The position numbers were made by a program, and so were the translations under genes. From Embleya scabrispora DSM 41855 (GTDB lineage: Bacteria > Actinomycetota > Actinomycetes > Streptomycetales > Streptomycetaceae): DNA of 49,214 nt. The notes under the pieces were generated by a model. That model did not search any database. It had not been told where the DNA came from and saw only the letters and a program-made list of their open reading frames with translations. Positions within the stretch are counted from its first letter, which is position 1; each line of letters begins with the position of its first letter. The stretch lies in NCBI RefSeq assembly GCF_000372745.1, contig NZ_KB889707.1, positions 1-49,214 of the forward strand, read 5' to 3'. Shown piece after piece: positions 8,062 through 17,085 of this stretch.

Positions 8062-10530
8062 TCAGACGGTGCCCGGAGGGCCGCCGACCGTGTCGACGTG
8101 CTTGGCCAGCGGCGTGCCGGAGCCGTCCCGGCGCGGGTCCAGGGCGGGCAGCTCGACCGGCTTGCCCTTGGCGTCCGAGGCTCGGGCCGGCGCCGGGCCC
8201 GCCCAGGCCAGACGCAGCGTGGTCTCGCCCTTGAGGAAGCGTTGGCAGCGTACGCCGCCGGTGGCTCGGCCCTTGCGCGGATACTCCGCGAACGGGGTGA
8301 CCTTGCAGGTGCCGTGCTCCGAGCCGAACAGGGCGTCGCCGCTGTAGGCGGCGACCGTGACCACCACCGCGTCCGCGCCCGGATCCACCGCGGTGAACGA
8401 GAGCACGGACTGCTTGGCGCCCAGCTTGATACCGGCCATGCCGCCCGCCGGGCGACCCTGCGGCCGCACCATCGAAGCCTGGAAACGCAACAACTGGGCG
8501 TCGTCGGTGATGAAGACCAGGTCCTCCTCGCCGGTGCGCAACTCGACCGCGCCGACGATGGAGTCGCCCTCGCGCAGCGTGATCACCTCCAGGTCGTCCT
8601 TGTTCGCCGGATAGTCCGGCACGACCCGCTTGACCACCCCCTGCGCGGTGCCGAGCGCGAGCCCGGGGGAGTCGGCGGCCAGTGTGGTCAGGCACACCAG
8701 TCGTTCGTGCGATTCCAGCGAGACGAACTCGGACAGCGGTGCGCCGCCGGCCAGGTTCGGCGCGGTCGCGGTCTCCGGCAACGAGGGCAGGTCGACCACG
8801 TTGATCCGGAGCAGCCGGCCGGTGCTGGTGACCGCGCCGACCTCGCCGCGCACGGTGGCCGCGACCGAGGACACCACCAGATCGTGATTGGACCTGCCCC
8901 CCTCGGGCGGCAGCGGGCCGCCGGTCGAGGTGCGCGCGAGCAGGCCGGTCGAGGACAGCAGCACCGTGCACGGCGCGTCGGTGACCTGGAGCGGGACCGC
9001 CGCGGCGGGCACGTCGGCCGACTCCAGCAGGACGGTGCGGCGCGGCGTGCCGTACTTCTTGGACACCGCGGCCATCTCGTCCGAGACCACCTTCCGGAGC
9101 AGCTTGTCGTCCTCCAGGATCGTGGTCAGTTCGGCGATCTCGGCGCGCAGCCGCTCCTGCTCGGCCTCCAGTTCGATCCGGTCGAACCGGGTGAGCCGGC
9201 GCAGCGGGGTGTCCAGGATGTAGGACGCCTGGATGTCGGACAGCGCGAACGTCTCCATCAGACGTTCCTTGGCCTGCGCCGAGTTGTCGCTGGAGCGGAT
9301 CAGCTCGATCACGCGGTCGATGTCGATCAGCGCGACGAGCAGACCGTCGACCAGGTGCAGGCGCTCCTGGCGCTTGCGGCGGCGGAACTCGCTGCGCCGG
9401 CGGACCACCTCGAAGCGGTGGTCCACGTAGACCTGGAGCAGTTCCTTCAGACCCAGCGTGAGCGGCTGGCCGTCGACCAGGGCGACGTTGTTGATGCCGA
9501 AGGTCTCCTCCATCGGCGTCAGCTTGTAGAGCTGTTGGAGGATCGCCTCGGGGTTGAAGCCGTTCTTGATCTCGATGACCAGGCGCAGTCCGTGCGAGCG
9601 GTCGGTGAGGTCCTTCAGGTCCGCGATGCCCTGGACCTTCTTGGACTGCACCAGCTCCTTGATCTTGGCGATCACCCGCTCCGGGCCGACGTTGTAGGGC
9701 AGTTCGGTGACCACGATGCCCTTGCGGCGGGCGGTGACCGACTCGACCGTCGCGGTCGCGCGGATCTTGAAGGTGCCGCGACCCTTCTCGTACGCGTCCC
9801 TGACACCGCCCAGGCCGACGATCCGACCGCCGGTGGGCAGGTCGGGGCCGGGCACGTGGCGCATCAGGTCTTCGAGCGTGGCGGTGGGGTGTCGGATCAG
9901 GTGGCGCGCGGCGGCGACCACCTCGACCAGGTTGTGCGGCGGCATGTTGGTCGCCATGCCGACCGCGATCCCGGACGCCCCGTTGACGAGCAGGTTCGGG
10001 AACGCGGCGGGCAGGACACCCGGTTCCTGTTCCTGGCCGTCGTAGTTGGGGCCGAAGTCGACGACGTCCTCGTCGATCGAGTCGACCATCAACATCGCGG
10101 CCGTGGACAGCCGGGACTCGGTGTATCGCATCGCGGCGGGCGGGTCGTCGCCGCCGAGCGAGCCGAAGTTCCCGTGGCCGTCGATCAGCGGCAGGCGCAT
10201 CGAGAACGGCTGCGCCATCCGCACGAGGGTGTCGTAGATGGGGCCGTCACCGTGCGGGTGCAGCTTGCCCATCACCTCGCCCACGACACGGGCGCACTTG
10301 ACGTACCCCCGGTCGGGACGCAGGCCCATCTCGGCGGCTTGGTACAGGATGCGGCGATGCACGGGCTTGAGCCCGTCGCGGGCGTCCGGTAGTGCCCGCG
10401 AGTAGATGACCGAGTAGGCGTACTCCAGGAAGGAGCCCTGCATCTCGTCGACGACATCGATGTCGAGGATGCGTTCCTCGAAGTCGTCCGGTGGCTGCGG
10501 ACCGGAAGTTTTCGTACTACGGCGGGCCAT
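8062..10530 (-). CDS. parC: DNA topoisomerase IV subunit A (type IIA, GyrA/ParC family)
   Basis: 822-aa DNA-cleaving subunit of topoisomerase IV and partner of ParE. The winged-helix breakage domain contains the active-site Tyr136 in AAMRYTES. The quinolone-determining segment reads KLHPHGDGPIYD (residues 89-100), so the position of E. coli GyrA Ser83 is Gly96, while the Asp87 equivalent (Asp100) is kept. A coiled-coil gate domain (near 440-490) and a C-terminal beta-pinwheel follow. ATG 10530 is chosen for AAAGGAG about 8 nt upstream; longer in-frame extensions are not ParC-like. It is transcribed divergently from DUF2630 and convergently with the HD gene. ParC rather than GyrA is inferred from the parE neighbourhood and the Gly at the Ser83 position. 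Confidence 0.92.
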   Translation of the reverse strand: MARRSTKTSGPQPPDDFEERILDIDVVDEMQGSFLEYAYSVIYSRALPDARDGLKPVHRRILYQAAEMGLRPDRGYVKCARVVGEVMGKLHPHGDGPIYDTLVRMAQPFSMRLPLIDGHGNFGSLGGDDPPAAMRYTESRLSTAAMLMVDSIDEDVVDFGPNYDGQEQEPGVLPAAFPNLLVNGASGIAVGMATNMPPHNLVEVVAAARHLIRHPTATLEDLMRHVPGPDLPTGGRIVGLGGVRDAYEKGRGTFKIRATATVESVTARRKGIVVTELPYNVGPERVIAKIKELVQSKKVQGIADLKDLTDRSHGLRLVIEIKNGFNPEAILQQLYKLTPMEETFGINNVALVDGQPLTLGLKELLQVYVDHRFEVVRRRSEFRRRKRQERLHLVDGLLVALIDIDRVIELIRSSDNSAQAKERLMETFALSDIQASYILDTPLRRLTRFDRIELEAEQERLRAEIAELTTILEDDKLLRKVVSDEMAAVSKKYGTPRRTVLLESADVPAAAVPLQVTDAPCTVLLSSTGLLARTSTGGPLPPEGGRSNHDLVVSSVAATVRGEVGAVTSTGRLLRINVVDLPSLPETATAPNLAGGAPLSEFVSLESHERLVCLTTLAADSPGLALGTAQGVVKRVVPDYPANKDDLEVITLREGDSIVGAVELRTGEEDLVFITDDAQLLRFQASMVRPQGRPAGGMAGIKLGAKQSVLSFTAVDPGADAVVVTVAAYSGDALFGSEHGTCKVTPFAEYPRKGRATGGVRCQRFLKGETTLRLAWAGPAPARASDAKGKPVELPALDPRRDGSGTPLAKHVDTVGGPPGTV

Positions 10531-10779
10531 GCGCGGCGTTGCTCCTTTGCTTCTTCGGGCCGGCGCCGGGCCGTGTCTCCCGTGTCCGCCCGAGGGCGGC
10601 GCGGCCGGGGACGGCCCGCACGGCGTGCCCATTGTGACGCGCCGGTGCGACATGTGAGTGCATCGACCCGGGTGACACCGTGCTTGAGGGCCGTGCAAGG
10701 AGGGAAGGACAGCCCTTTGGCCCACGGTAGCGCCGCAGTCTCCGGCCGCCGTCCGAGCAGGAAAAAGAAGGGTTTCGCG

Positions 10780-11025
10780 ATGGACGACAAGCAGATTCGC
10801 GAACGCATCACCGACATGGTCGAGCAGGAGCGTGCCCTGCGGGAGCAACTTGCGCAAGGCAGCATCTCCAGTGGCGAGGAGCACAGTCGATTGGCCGAGG
10901 TGGAGGCCGAACTCGACCAGTGCTGGGACCTGCTGAGGCAGCGTCAGGCATTGCGCGACGCGGGCGCGGACCCGGCGAGCGCGGCCGCGCGGCCGGTGCG
11001 CGAGGTCGAGGGCTACGAGCAGTAG
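10780..11025 (+). CDS. DUF2630 family small protein
   Basis: 81-aa, highly charged, mostly helical protein: an N-terminal helix with DKQIRERITDMVEQERALRE, then a second amphipathic helix with LAEVEAELDQCWDLLRQR, then a flexible tail. It matches DUF2630, whose function is unknown. The ATG at 10780 is preceded by AGAAGG 7-8 nt upstream. The gene is divergent from parC across about 250 bp, which must hold both promoters. The two-helix hairpin suggests a protein-protein interaction module, but this is inference. Confidence 0.82.
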   Translation: MDDKQIRERITDMVEQERALREQLAQGSISSGEEHSRLAEVEAELDQCWDLLRQRQALRDAGADPASAAARPVREVEGYEQ

Positions 11026-11155
11026 GCGGCCGGCGGGCGCGCTTCGCCCATCGCGAACACCCTCGCGAGCGGGAGTCGAACGGGCACCACGCGTCGTTAG
11101 GGTGAGGGTGGCCGCCGTCGCGGCGGTCACCCTCCAGGAGAGGACGGATGGGCTT

Positions 11156-12475
11156 ATGGCAGGACCGGCGACTGCATCGTTGGGGTTCACCGCGACCACG
11201 CACACCCTCGGCAACGGGCTCCGCGTGGTGCTCTCGGAGGACCACGTCGACCCCGTGGCCGCCGTCTGCCTCTGGTACGACGTGGGCTCACGGCACGAAC
11301 GGCCCGGGCGGACCGGGCTCGCGCACCTCTTCGAGCACCTGATGTTCCAGGGCTCGGCCAACGTGCACGGCAACGAACACTTCGAGTTCGTGCAGTCGGC
11401 GGGCGGTTCGCTCAACGGCACCACGAGCTTCGAGCGCACGAACTACTTCGAGACGATGCCCGCGCACCAGCTGGAACTCGCGCTGTGGCTGGAGGCGGAC
11501 CGCATGGGCGGACTGCTCCAGGCGCTGACCGAGGAGAGCCTGGAGAACCAGCGCGACGTGGTCAAGAACGAGCGCCGTCAGCGCTACGACAACGTGCCCT
11601 ACGGCACCGCGTGGGAGCGCCTGGTGGCGATGGCCTACCCCGAGGGCCACCCGTACCACCACATGCCGATCGGCTCGATGGCCGACCTGGACGCCACCTC
11701 GCTCGCGGACTGTCAGGAGTTCTTCCGCACCTACTACGCGCCGAACAACGCCGTGCTGGCGATCGTGGGCGACGTGGATCCCGAGCAGACCCTGGCCTGG
11801 GTGGAGAAGTACTTCGGCACCATTCCGGCGCACGACGGCAAGCCGGTGCCCGCGGACGGCGTGCTGCCGCCGGTCCTGGGGGCCGAGCTGCGCGAGGTCG
11901 TGCGCGAGAACGTGCCCTCGCCGGCGCTGATGGCCGCCTACCGGATGCCGGCCGACGGCACGCGGGGCGCGGACGCCGCGGAGATCGCGCTGACCATCCT
12001 GGGCGAGGGGGAGAGCTCGCGGCTGAACACCCGTCTGGTGCGTCACGACGAACTCGCGCTCTACGCGGGAGTGGGCCTGATGCGTCAGGCCGGGACGGCG
12101 TCGGTGGGCATGCTGGATGTGAAGGCGTCCGGCTCGGGCGCGGTGGCGGCGATCGACTCGGCGTTGGCCGAGGAGTTCGCCCGGTTCGCCGCCGAGGGCC
12201 CCACCCCGGCCGAACTCGAGCGCGCACAGGCCCAGTTGGAGCGCGCCTACCTGGACACGATGGCGACGGTGGGCAGCCGGGCCGACGAACTGTGCCGCTA
12301 CGCGACGCTGTTCGGTGACGCGAACCTGGCGTTCACCGCGCTGGAGCGGCTGCTGGAGATCACCGCCGAGGAGGTGCGGGCGGTCGCCGCCGAACGCCTG
12401 GTGCCGGAGAACCGTGCGGTGTTGGTGTACGAACCGACCGACGACGCGGACGAGAACGAGGAGCAGGTCGCGTGA
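11156..12475 (+). CDS. M16 family zinc metallopeptidase (catalytic-type subunit)
   Basis: 439-aa insulinase/processing-peptidase family protein with the inverted zinc motif His57-Leu-Phe-Glu60-His61 (LAHLFEHLMFQG) and the distal ligand region ENQRDVVKNERRQ (Glu139). It therefore has a complete catalytic site. The next gene encodes a partner without the zinc site, as in two-subunit bacterial M16B proteases and mitochondrial processing peptidase. It probably cleaves peptides or protein segments inside a clamshell chamber; the substrate is unknown. The ATG at 11156 has GGAGAGG 13 nt upstream, longer than ideal; the nearer GGATGGG may help. Its TGA overlaps the next GTG by 4 nt. Confidence 0.9.
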   Translation: MAGPATASLGFTATTHTLGNGLRVVLSEDHVDPVAAVCLWYDVGSRHERPGRTGLAHLFEHLMFQGSANVHGNEHFEFVQSAGGSLNGTTSFERTNYFETMPAHQLELALWLEADRMGGLLQALTEESLENQRDVVKNERRQRYDNVPYGTAWERLVAMAYPEGHPYHHMPIGSMADLDATSLADCQEFFRTYYAPNNAVLAIVGDVDPEQTLAWVEKYFGTIPAHDGKPVPADGVLPPVLGAELREVVRENVPSPALMAAYRMPADGTRGADAAEIALTILGEGESSRLNTRLVRHDELALYAGVGLMRQAGTASVGMLDVKASGSGAVAAIDSALAEEFARFAAEGPTPAELERAQAQLERAYLDTMATVGSRADELCRYATLFGDANLAFTALERLLEITAEEVRAVAAERLVPENRAVLVYEPTDDADENEEQVA

Positions 12476-13836
12476 CCCAGACCGGCGAGATGGTGTTCCA
12501 CCCGCGCCCCGGCGCGGGCCCGGCCCGTGAGTGGACCTTCCCCACGCCCGAGCGCTTCGTGCTGGGCAACGGCCTCGCCGTGCTGCGCGTGGACCGGCCC
12601 GGCCAGAAGGTGGTGGCCGTCGAGTTGGTGCTCGACTCGCCGCTGGCCGCCGAACCGGCCGAGTGCGAGGGCGTGGCGACGATCATGGCGCGCGCGTTCA
12701 CCGAGGGCACCGACAGGATGGGCGCCGAGGAGTTCGCCGCCGAGCTGGAGCGGTGCGGCGCGACGATCGACTCCGACGCCGACCACCCGGGCGTGCGGGT
12801 CGCGCTCGATGTGCCGGCCTCGCGCCTGGAGCGGGCACTGGGGCTGCTGGCGGACGCGGTACGGGCACCGGCCTTCCCCGCGGCCGAGGTGGACCGGCTG
12901 GTGCGCCAGCGGCTGGACGAGATCGTGCACGAGTTGGCCAGCCCGCCGCGGCGCGCCGCGCTCGCGCTCAGCGGCACCCTGTTCGACGCCTCGATGCGGC
13001 TGTCCCGGCCGCGGGCCGGCTCCGCGGAGAGCGTCGCGCGAGTGGACCGCGCGGCCGTGTGGGACTTCTTCACCGCGCATGTGCGCCCGCAGACCGCCAC
13101 CCTGGTCGTGGTCGGCGACTTCGCCGGCGTGGACGTCACCGACGTGTTGGAGCGCACGATCGGCACCTGGAGCGCACAACCCGCCGAGCCCTCGCGGCCC
13201 GCTCCCGTGCTCGCCGACGACCACGCCCGCGTACTGATCGTGCACCGACCGGGCAGCGTGCAGACGCAGCTGCTGGTGGGGCGGGTCGGGCCGGGCCGCG
13301 AGGACGCCTCGTGGCCGGCCCTGACGATCGGCACGTACTGCCTGGGCGGCACGCTCACCTCGCGGCTGGACCGGGTGCTGCGCGAGGAGAAGGGCTACAC
13401 CTACGGCGTGCGCGCGGCGAACCAGTCGTTGCAGGAGGGCTCGCTGCTGGCGATCCAGGGTTCGGTGGAGACCGACGTCACCGGGCCGGCCGTCGCCGAC
13501 CTGGTCGCCGTGTTGCGCACGCTGGCCGCCGAGGGCCTGGTGGACGGCGAGCGGGACGCGGCGGTGCAGAGCATCGTGGGCGTCGCGCCGCTCAAGTACG
13601 TGACGCCGCGCGCGGTGTGCGACTCGCTGGCCGACATGGCCGCCGAGCGGCAGCCGGACGGCTACCTGCCGCAGCTCTACCTGCGGCTGGCCGAGGTCGC
13701 GACCAAGGACGCCGCCGAGGCGGTGTCCGCCGGGTTCGATCCCGAGCACCTCGTGGTGGTCCTGGTCGGCGACGCGGACAAGATTCGCGAACCGCTCGAA
13801 GCCCTCGAACTCGGACCGGTCACGGTCGTCGAATAA
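12472..13836 (+). CDS. M16 family non-catalytic subunit
   Basis: 454-aa M16-fold protein. At the zinc-motif position it reads VATIMARAFTEGT, so both His and the Glu of HxxEH are replaced by Thr, Arg and Ala. It cannot bind zinc in the usual way. The C-terminal half keeps the REEKGYTYGV element whose Arg/Tyr pair contributes to substrate binding in M16B heterodimers. This is the pattern of the alpha-type (regulatory) subunit. GTG start at 12472 overlaps the upstream stop (GTGA), implying coupled translation and equal amounts of the two subunits. A long hairpin follows the stop. Confidence 0.9.
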   Translation: MTQTGEMVFHPRPGAGPAREWTFPTPERFVLGNGLAVLRVDRPGQKVVAVELVLDSPLAAEPAECEGVATIMARAFTEGTDRMGAEEFAAELERCGATIDSDADHPGVRVALDVPASRLERALGLLADAVRAPAFPAAEVDRLVRQRLDEIVHELASPPRRAALALSGTLFDASMRLSRPRAGSAESVARVDRAAVWDFFTAHVRPQTATLVVVGDFAGVDVTDVLERTIGTWSAQPAEPSRPAPVLADDHARVLIVHRPGSVQTQLLVGRVGPGREDASWPALTIGTYCLGGTLTSRLDRVLREEKGYTYGVRAANQSLQEGSLLAIQGSVETDVTGPAVADLVAVLRTLAAEGLVDGERDAAVQSIVGVAPLKYVTPRAVCDSLADMAAERQPDGYLPQLYLRLAEVATKDAAEAVSAGFDPEHLVVVLVGDADKIREPLEALELGPVTVVE

Positions 13837-13845
13837 TCGCGATCC

Positions 13846-13880
13846 GGCGGTGGGCGGACGACAACGGTCGGCCCACCGCC
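13846..13880 (+). terminator. Terminator of the M16 operon
   Basis: Stem GGCGGTGGGC (13846-13855) with GCCCACCGCC (13871-13880) and an inner CGAC/GTCG helix. It lies between the M16 operon and the P-type ATPase. Confidence 0.75.
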
Positions 13881-13902
13881 AACCGCGATCTCTTGGGGCA
13901 CT

Positions 13903-13908
13903 TACGGT
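13903..13908 (+). promoter_or_regulatory. -10-like box of the P-type ATPase, leaderless configuration
   Basis: TACGGT ends 6 nt before the ATG at 13915, placing the transcription start at or next to the A of the start codon. No ribosome-binding site is visible. Confidence 0.55.
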
Positions 13909-13914
13909 AGACCC

Positions 13915-16380
13915 ATGACTCAGCCGTTGCCGGGCGCCGGGCCCGGAGAGACGACAGCCATCCCGCTCGACAGACCCGACGGGAAAGCAAGCGAACCCGA
14001 TGTGCCTCTGGGCGTCGGGCTGACTGCCGCGGATGTCGCGGAACGGGTCGCCAGAGGGGACGTCAACGACGTTCCCGTGCGGTCGAGCCGCTCGACGGCC
14101 GAGATCGTCAAGGCGAACGTCTTCACCCGGTTCAACGCCGTCATCGGTGTGCTCTGGCTGATCATCCTGTCCGTCGGGTCGGTCAAGGACGGCCTGTTCG
14201 GCTTCGTGATCATCGCCAACACCGGGATCGGCATCATCCAGGAGATGCGCGCCAAGCGCACCCTGGACCGGCTCGCGGTGATCGGCGAATCCAAGCCGGT
14301 GGTGCGCCGGGACGGGCAACCCGTGGCGCTGTCCCCCTCGGACCTCGTGCTCGACGACGTGATCGAGCTGGGCGCGGGCGACAAGGCCGCCGTGGACGGC
14401 GTGGTCGTCGAGGCGGACAACCTGGAGATCGACGAGTCGCTGCTCACCGGCGAGGCCGACCCGGTGATCAAGCGCCCGGGTGACCCGGTGATGTCCGGCA
14501 GCTTCGTGGTGGCCGGCAACGGCGCGTTCACCGCGACGCGGGTGGGTCGCGAGGCGTACGCCGCGCAGCTGATGGAGGAGGCCAGCAAGTTCACGCTGGT
14601 GGCGTCCGAACTGCGCAACGGCATCAGCACGATCCTCAAGTACGTCACGTGGATCCTGTTCCCGGCCTCGATCGCGCTGATCATCAGCCAGTACCGGCTG
14701 GAGGACACCACCTGGCGCGAGGCCGTCACCCGGATGATCGCGGGCATCGTGCCGATGGTGCCCGAGGGTCTGGTGCTGCTCACCTCGCTGGCCTTCGCGG
14801 TCGGCGTGGTGCGGCTGGGTCGCAAGCAGTGCCTGGTCCAGGAACTGCCCGCGATCGAGGGCCTGGCCCGGGTGGACGTGGTCTGCCTGGACAAGACCGG
14901 CACGCTCACCGAGGGCGGCATGAACGTCGCCGAGATCCGCGAGCAGGCCGAGGGCCTGCCGGTGCGCGCCGCGCTCGGCGCGCTCGGCACCACCGAGCCC
15001 CGGCCGAACGCGAGCCTGGCCGCGATCATCGACGAGTGCCCGGCGCACACCGGCTGGACGTCGGTGGACAGCGTGCCGTTCTCCTCCGCCCGCAAGTACA
15101 GCGGCGCGACCTTCGAGGTGTCCGGCGCCCGTGACACGTGGCTGATCGGCGCCCCCGAGGTGCTGGTGACCACGCAGGCACACGGCGACCTGCTGGCCGA
15201 TGCCGAACGGCTGGGCGCCCAGGGCCTGCGGGTGCTGATGCTGGTCCGCACCGACGCCTCGCTCGCGGACACCGTGGACGCGCTCGTCGGCGGCCCGGAC
15301 GGCGCCGACGTGACGCCCGCCGCGCTCGTGGTGCTGGAGCAGCGGCTGCGGCACGACGCGGGCGCGACGCTCGACTACTTCGCCGACCAGGGCGTGGCGG
15401 CCAAGGTGATCTCCGGCGACAACGCGATCTCGGTCGGCGCGGTGGCCGCCAAGCTCGGCATCAAGGGCGCCGAACACCCGGTGGACGCCCGCACGCTGCC
15501 CACCGACCAGAACGAGCTCGCGGACGTGTTGGAGGCCAACACGGTCTTCGGCCGGGTCACCCCGCAGCAGAAGCGGGACATGGTCGCCGCACTCCAGTCG
15601 CGCGGTCACAACGTGGCGATGACCGGCGACGGCGTCAACGACGTGCTCGCGCTCAAGGACGCCGACATCGGCGTGTCGATGGGCTCGGGCAGCGAGGCCA
15701 CCAAGGGCGTCGCGCAGATCGTGCTCCTGGACAACAGCTTCGCCACGCTGCCGTCGGTGGTCGGCGAGGGCCGCCGGGTGATCGGCAACATCGAGCGGGT
15801 CTCCAACCTGTTCCTGACCAAGACCGCCTACTCGGTGCTCCTGGCCATCCTGGTCGTGATCGCCAACGTGCCGTACCCGTTCCTGCCCCGGCACCTGACG
15901 CTGCTGGCCTGGTTCACCATCGGCACTCCGGCGTTCTTCCTGGCCCTGGCACCGAACAAGGAACGGGCCCGTCCCGGCTTCGTCAAGCGGGTGCTGCGCT
16001 ACTCGGGCCCCTCCGGCGTGATCGCCGGTACGGCGACCTTCACCGCGTACCTGCTGGCCCGTGCGGACTACGGCGCGACGGACGCCACGCGTACGGCCGA
16101 GACGTCGATCGCGACGCTCACGTTGTTCCTGGTCGGCCTGTGGGTGCTGGCGATCATCGCCCGTCCGTACACGTGGTGGCGGATAGCCCTGGTGCTGGTG
16201 ATGGGGGCCGGGTTCGCCACGGTGCTCACGGTGCCGTGGCTTCAGGACTTCTTCGAACTCAAGCTGGTCGGTACCCGGATGCCGTGGACCGCGGTCGGCA
16301 TTGCGGTTGTCGCCGGGATCCTGCTGGAGGTCGTCGCCTACTGGAACAAGCGGCGGCTGGCGAGCGAGGTCGCGGCCTAG
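13915..16380 (+). CDS. Cation-transporting P-type ATPase, CtpE-like
   Basis: 821-aa P-type ATPase. The order is a short N-terminus, a first pair of membrane helices (about 75-110), an actuator domain with the TGE loop at 178-180, helices including the MVPEGL motif (281-286), the phosphorylated Asp326 in CLDKTGTLTE, the nucleotide-binding domain, the hinge with TGDGVNDVLALKDADIG, and four to six C-terminal helices. The PEGL motif in helix 4 and the absence of heavy-metal CPC or an N-terminal metal-binding domain resemble mycobacterial CtpE, which is linked to calcium uptake; the ion here is inferred. The ATG at 13915 is probably a leaderless start. It ends in a hairpin shared with the convergent small gene. 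Confidence 0.87.
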   Translation: MTQPLPGAGPGETTAIPLDRPDGKASEPDVPLGVGLTAADVAERVARGDVNDVPVRSSRSTAEIVKANVFTRFNAVIGVLWLIILSVGSVKDGLFGFVIIANTGIGIIQEMRAKRTLDRLAVIGESKPVVRRDGQPVALSPSDLVLDDVIELGAGDKAAVDGVVVEADNLEIDESLLTGEADPVIKRPGDPVMSGSFVVAGNGAFTATRVGREAYAAQLMEEASKFTLVASELRNGISTILKYVTWILFPASIALIISQYRLEDTTWREAVTRMIAGIVPMVPEGLVLLTSLAFAVGVVRLGRKQCLVQELPAIEGLARVDVVCLDKTGTLTEGGMNVAEIREQAEGLPVRAALGALGTTEPRPNASLAAIIDECPAHTGWTSVDSVPFSSARKYSGATFEVSGARDTWLIGAPEVLVTTQAHGDLLADAERLGAQGLRVLMLVRTDASLADTVDALVGGPDGADVTPAALVVLEQRLRHDAGATLDYFADQGVAAKVISGDNAISVGAVAAKLGIKGAEHPVDARTLPTDQNELADVLEANTVFGRVTPQQKRDMVAALQSRGHNVAMTGDGVNDVLALKDADIGVSMGSGSEATKGVAQIVLLDNSFATLPSVVGEGRRVIGNIERVSNLFLTKTAYSVLLAILVVIANVPYPFLPRHLTLLAWFTIGTPAFFLALAPNKERARPGFVKRVLRYSGPSGVIAGTATFTAYLLARADYGATDATRTAETSIATLTLFLVGLWVLAIIARPYTWWRIALVLVMGAGFATVLTVPWLQDFFELKLVGTRMPWTAVGIAVVAGILLEVVAYWNKRRLASEVAA

Positions 16381-16403
16381 CGGCTGCGCTCGGCTCGGTT
16401 GTA

Positions 16404-16443
16404 CCCACCCGCAGCACCGGTCGCGTTCGGTGCGGCGGGTGGG
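16404..16443. terminator. Bidirectional terminator after the P-type ATPase
   Basis: Outer stem CCCACCCGC (16404-16412) with GCGGGTGGG (16435-16443) and inner stem GCACCG (16414-16419) with CGGTGC (16428-16433), separated by single-nucleotide bulges. Confidence 0.75.
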
Positions 16444-16500
16444 ATCGCACCACGTCGGGGGCCGCTGTGTCGGCCCGGCTGCCCCCGGTGTGGCCGGTCC

Positions 16501-16920
16501 CTATCGGCCGCCTCGGCGCCGTTCCGCCAAGGCCAGGCCCACGCCGATCAGTGCCGAGCCCCCGGCCAGGCCGGCGATGAAGGCTCGGCGGCCGCGGGGC
16601 AGTCGGCCGCGGTGCCCGTACGTGATGAGCGTGTCGCCGAGGTCGGCCGCCGAGGCCGCCAGCGCCCAGGTGCGGATCGGCTCGCCGCGAGCGGCCGCGA
16701 ACATCGCGCCGGCGCCGAGTGCGAGGTCGCGTCCGCCGAGCGCGCGGGCGAACACGAGGGCCCCGGTGCGGTCCGCGTCGTCGCCGATCCACGGTCGGGA
16801 GACCCGCGGCGGGTCGAGCAGCGCGACCACGCCCAGCGCGGCCCGGGCACCACCCCAGGCGAAGGTCGCTTTGCGAACGAGGCTCTCGAGATCACCCAGC
16901 GTGCTTGTCACATCCGTCAC
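16501..16920 (-). CDS. Small membrane protein of unknown function
   Basis: 139-aa protein I do not recognise. It has about four moderately hydrophobic segments (around residues 22-38, 55-75, 82-98 and 112-130) separated by Arg-rich loops, and an Arg-rich C-terminus. This suggests a small integral membrane protein with a cytoplasmic tail. The GTG at 16920 is used; a second in-frame GTG lies three codons later, and GGGGG about 8 nt upstream could be the ribosome site. It converges on the P-type ATPase and is divergent from the lipoprotein gene. Confidence 0.62.
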   Translation of the reverse strand: MTDVTSTLGDLESLVRKATFAWGGARAALGVVALLDPPRVSRPWIGDDADRTGALVFARALGGRDLALGAGAMFAAARGEPIRTWALAASAADLGDTLITYGHRGRLPRGRRAFIAGLAGGSALIGVGLALAERRRGGR

Positions 16921-17085
16921 GGTATCGCCCCCACGGCACTTCAGCGGTCGGCGATTTCGTGCATTAGCCTCGCTCTGCCGCACACACGCATCGGCAACAT
17001 CGCGGGATCGGCGCCATCGTGACCATCCGTCACGCATCCAGGGGGGTGGCGGCGGCCGATCGCGCCACGGGGATGGAGAACCACG

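Noticed and set aside
12298-15894. Long open frame (about 1198 codons) on the minus strand
   Set aside because: It runs antisense through the M16 pair and the P-type ATPase, both with complete motifs. Composition is typical of an antisense shadow.
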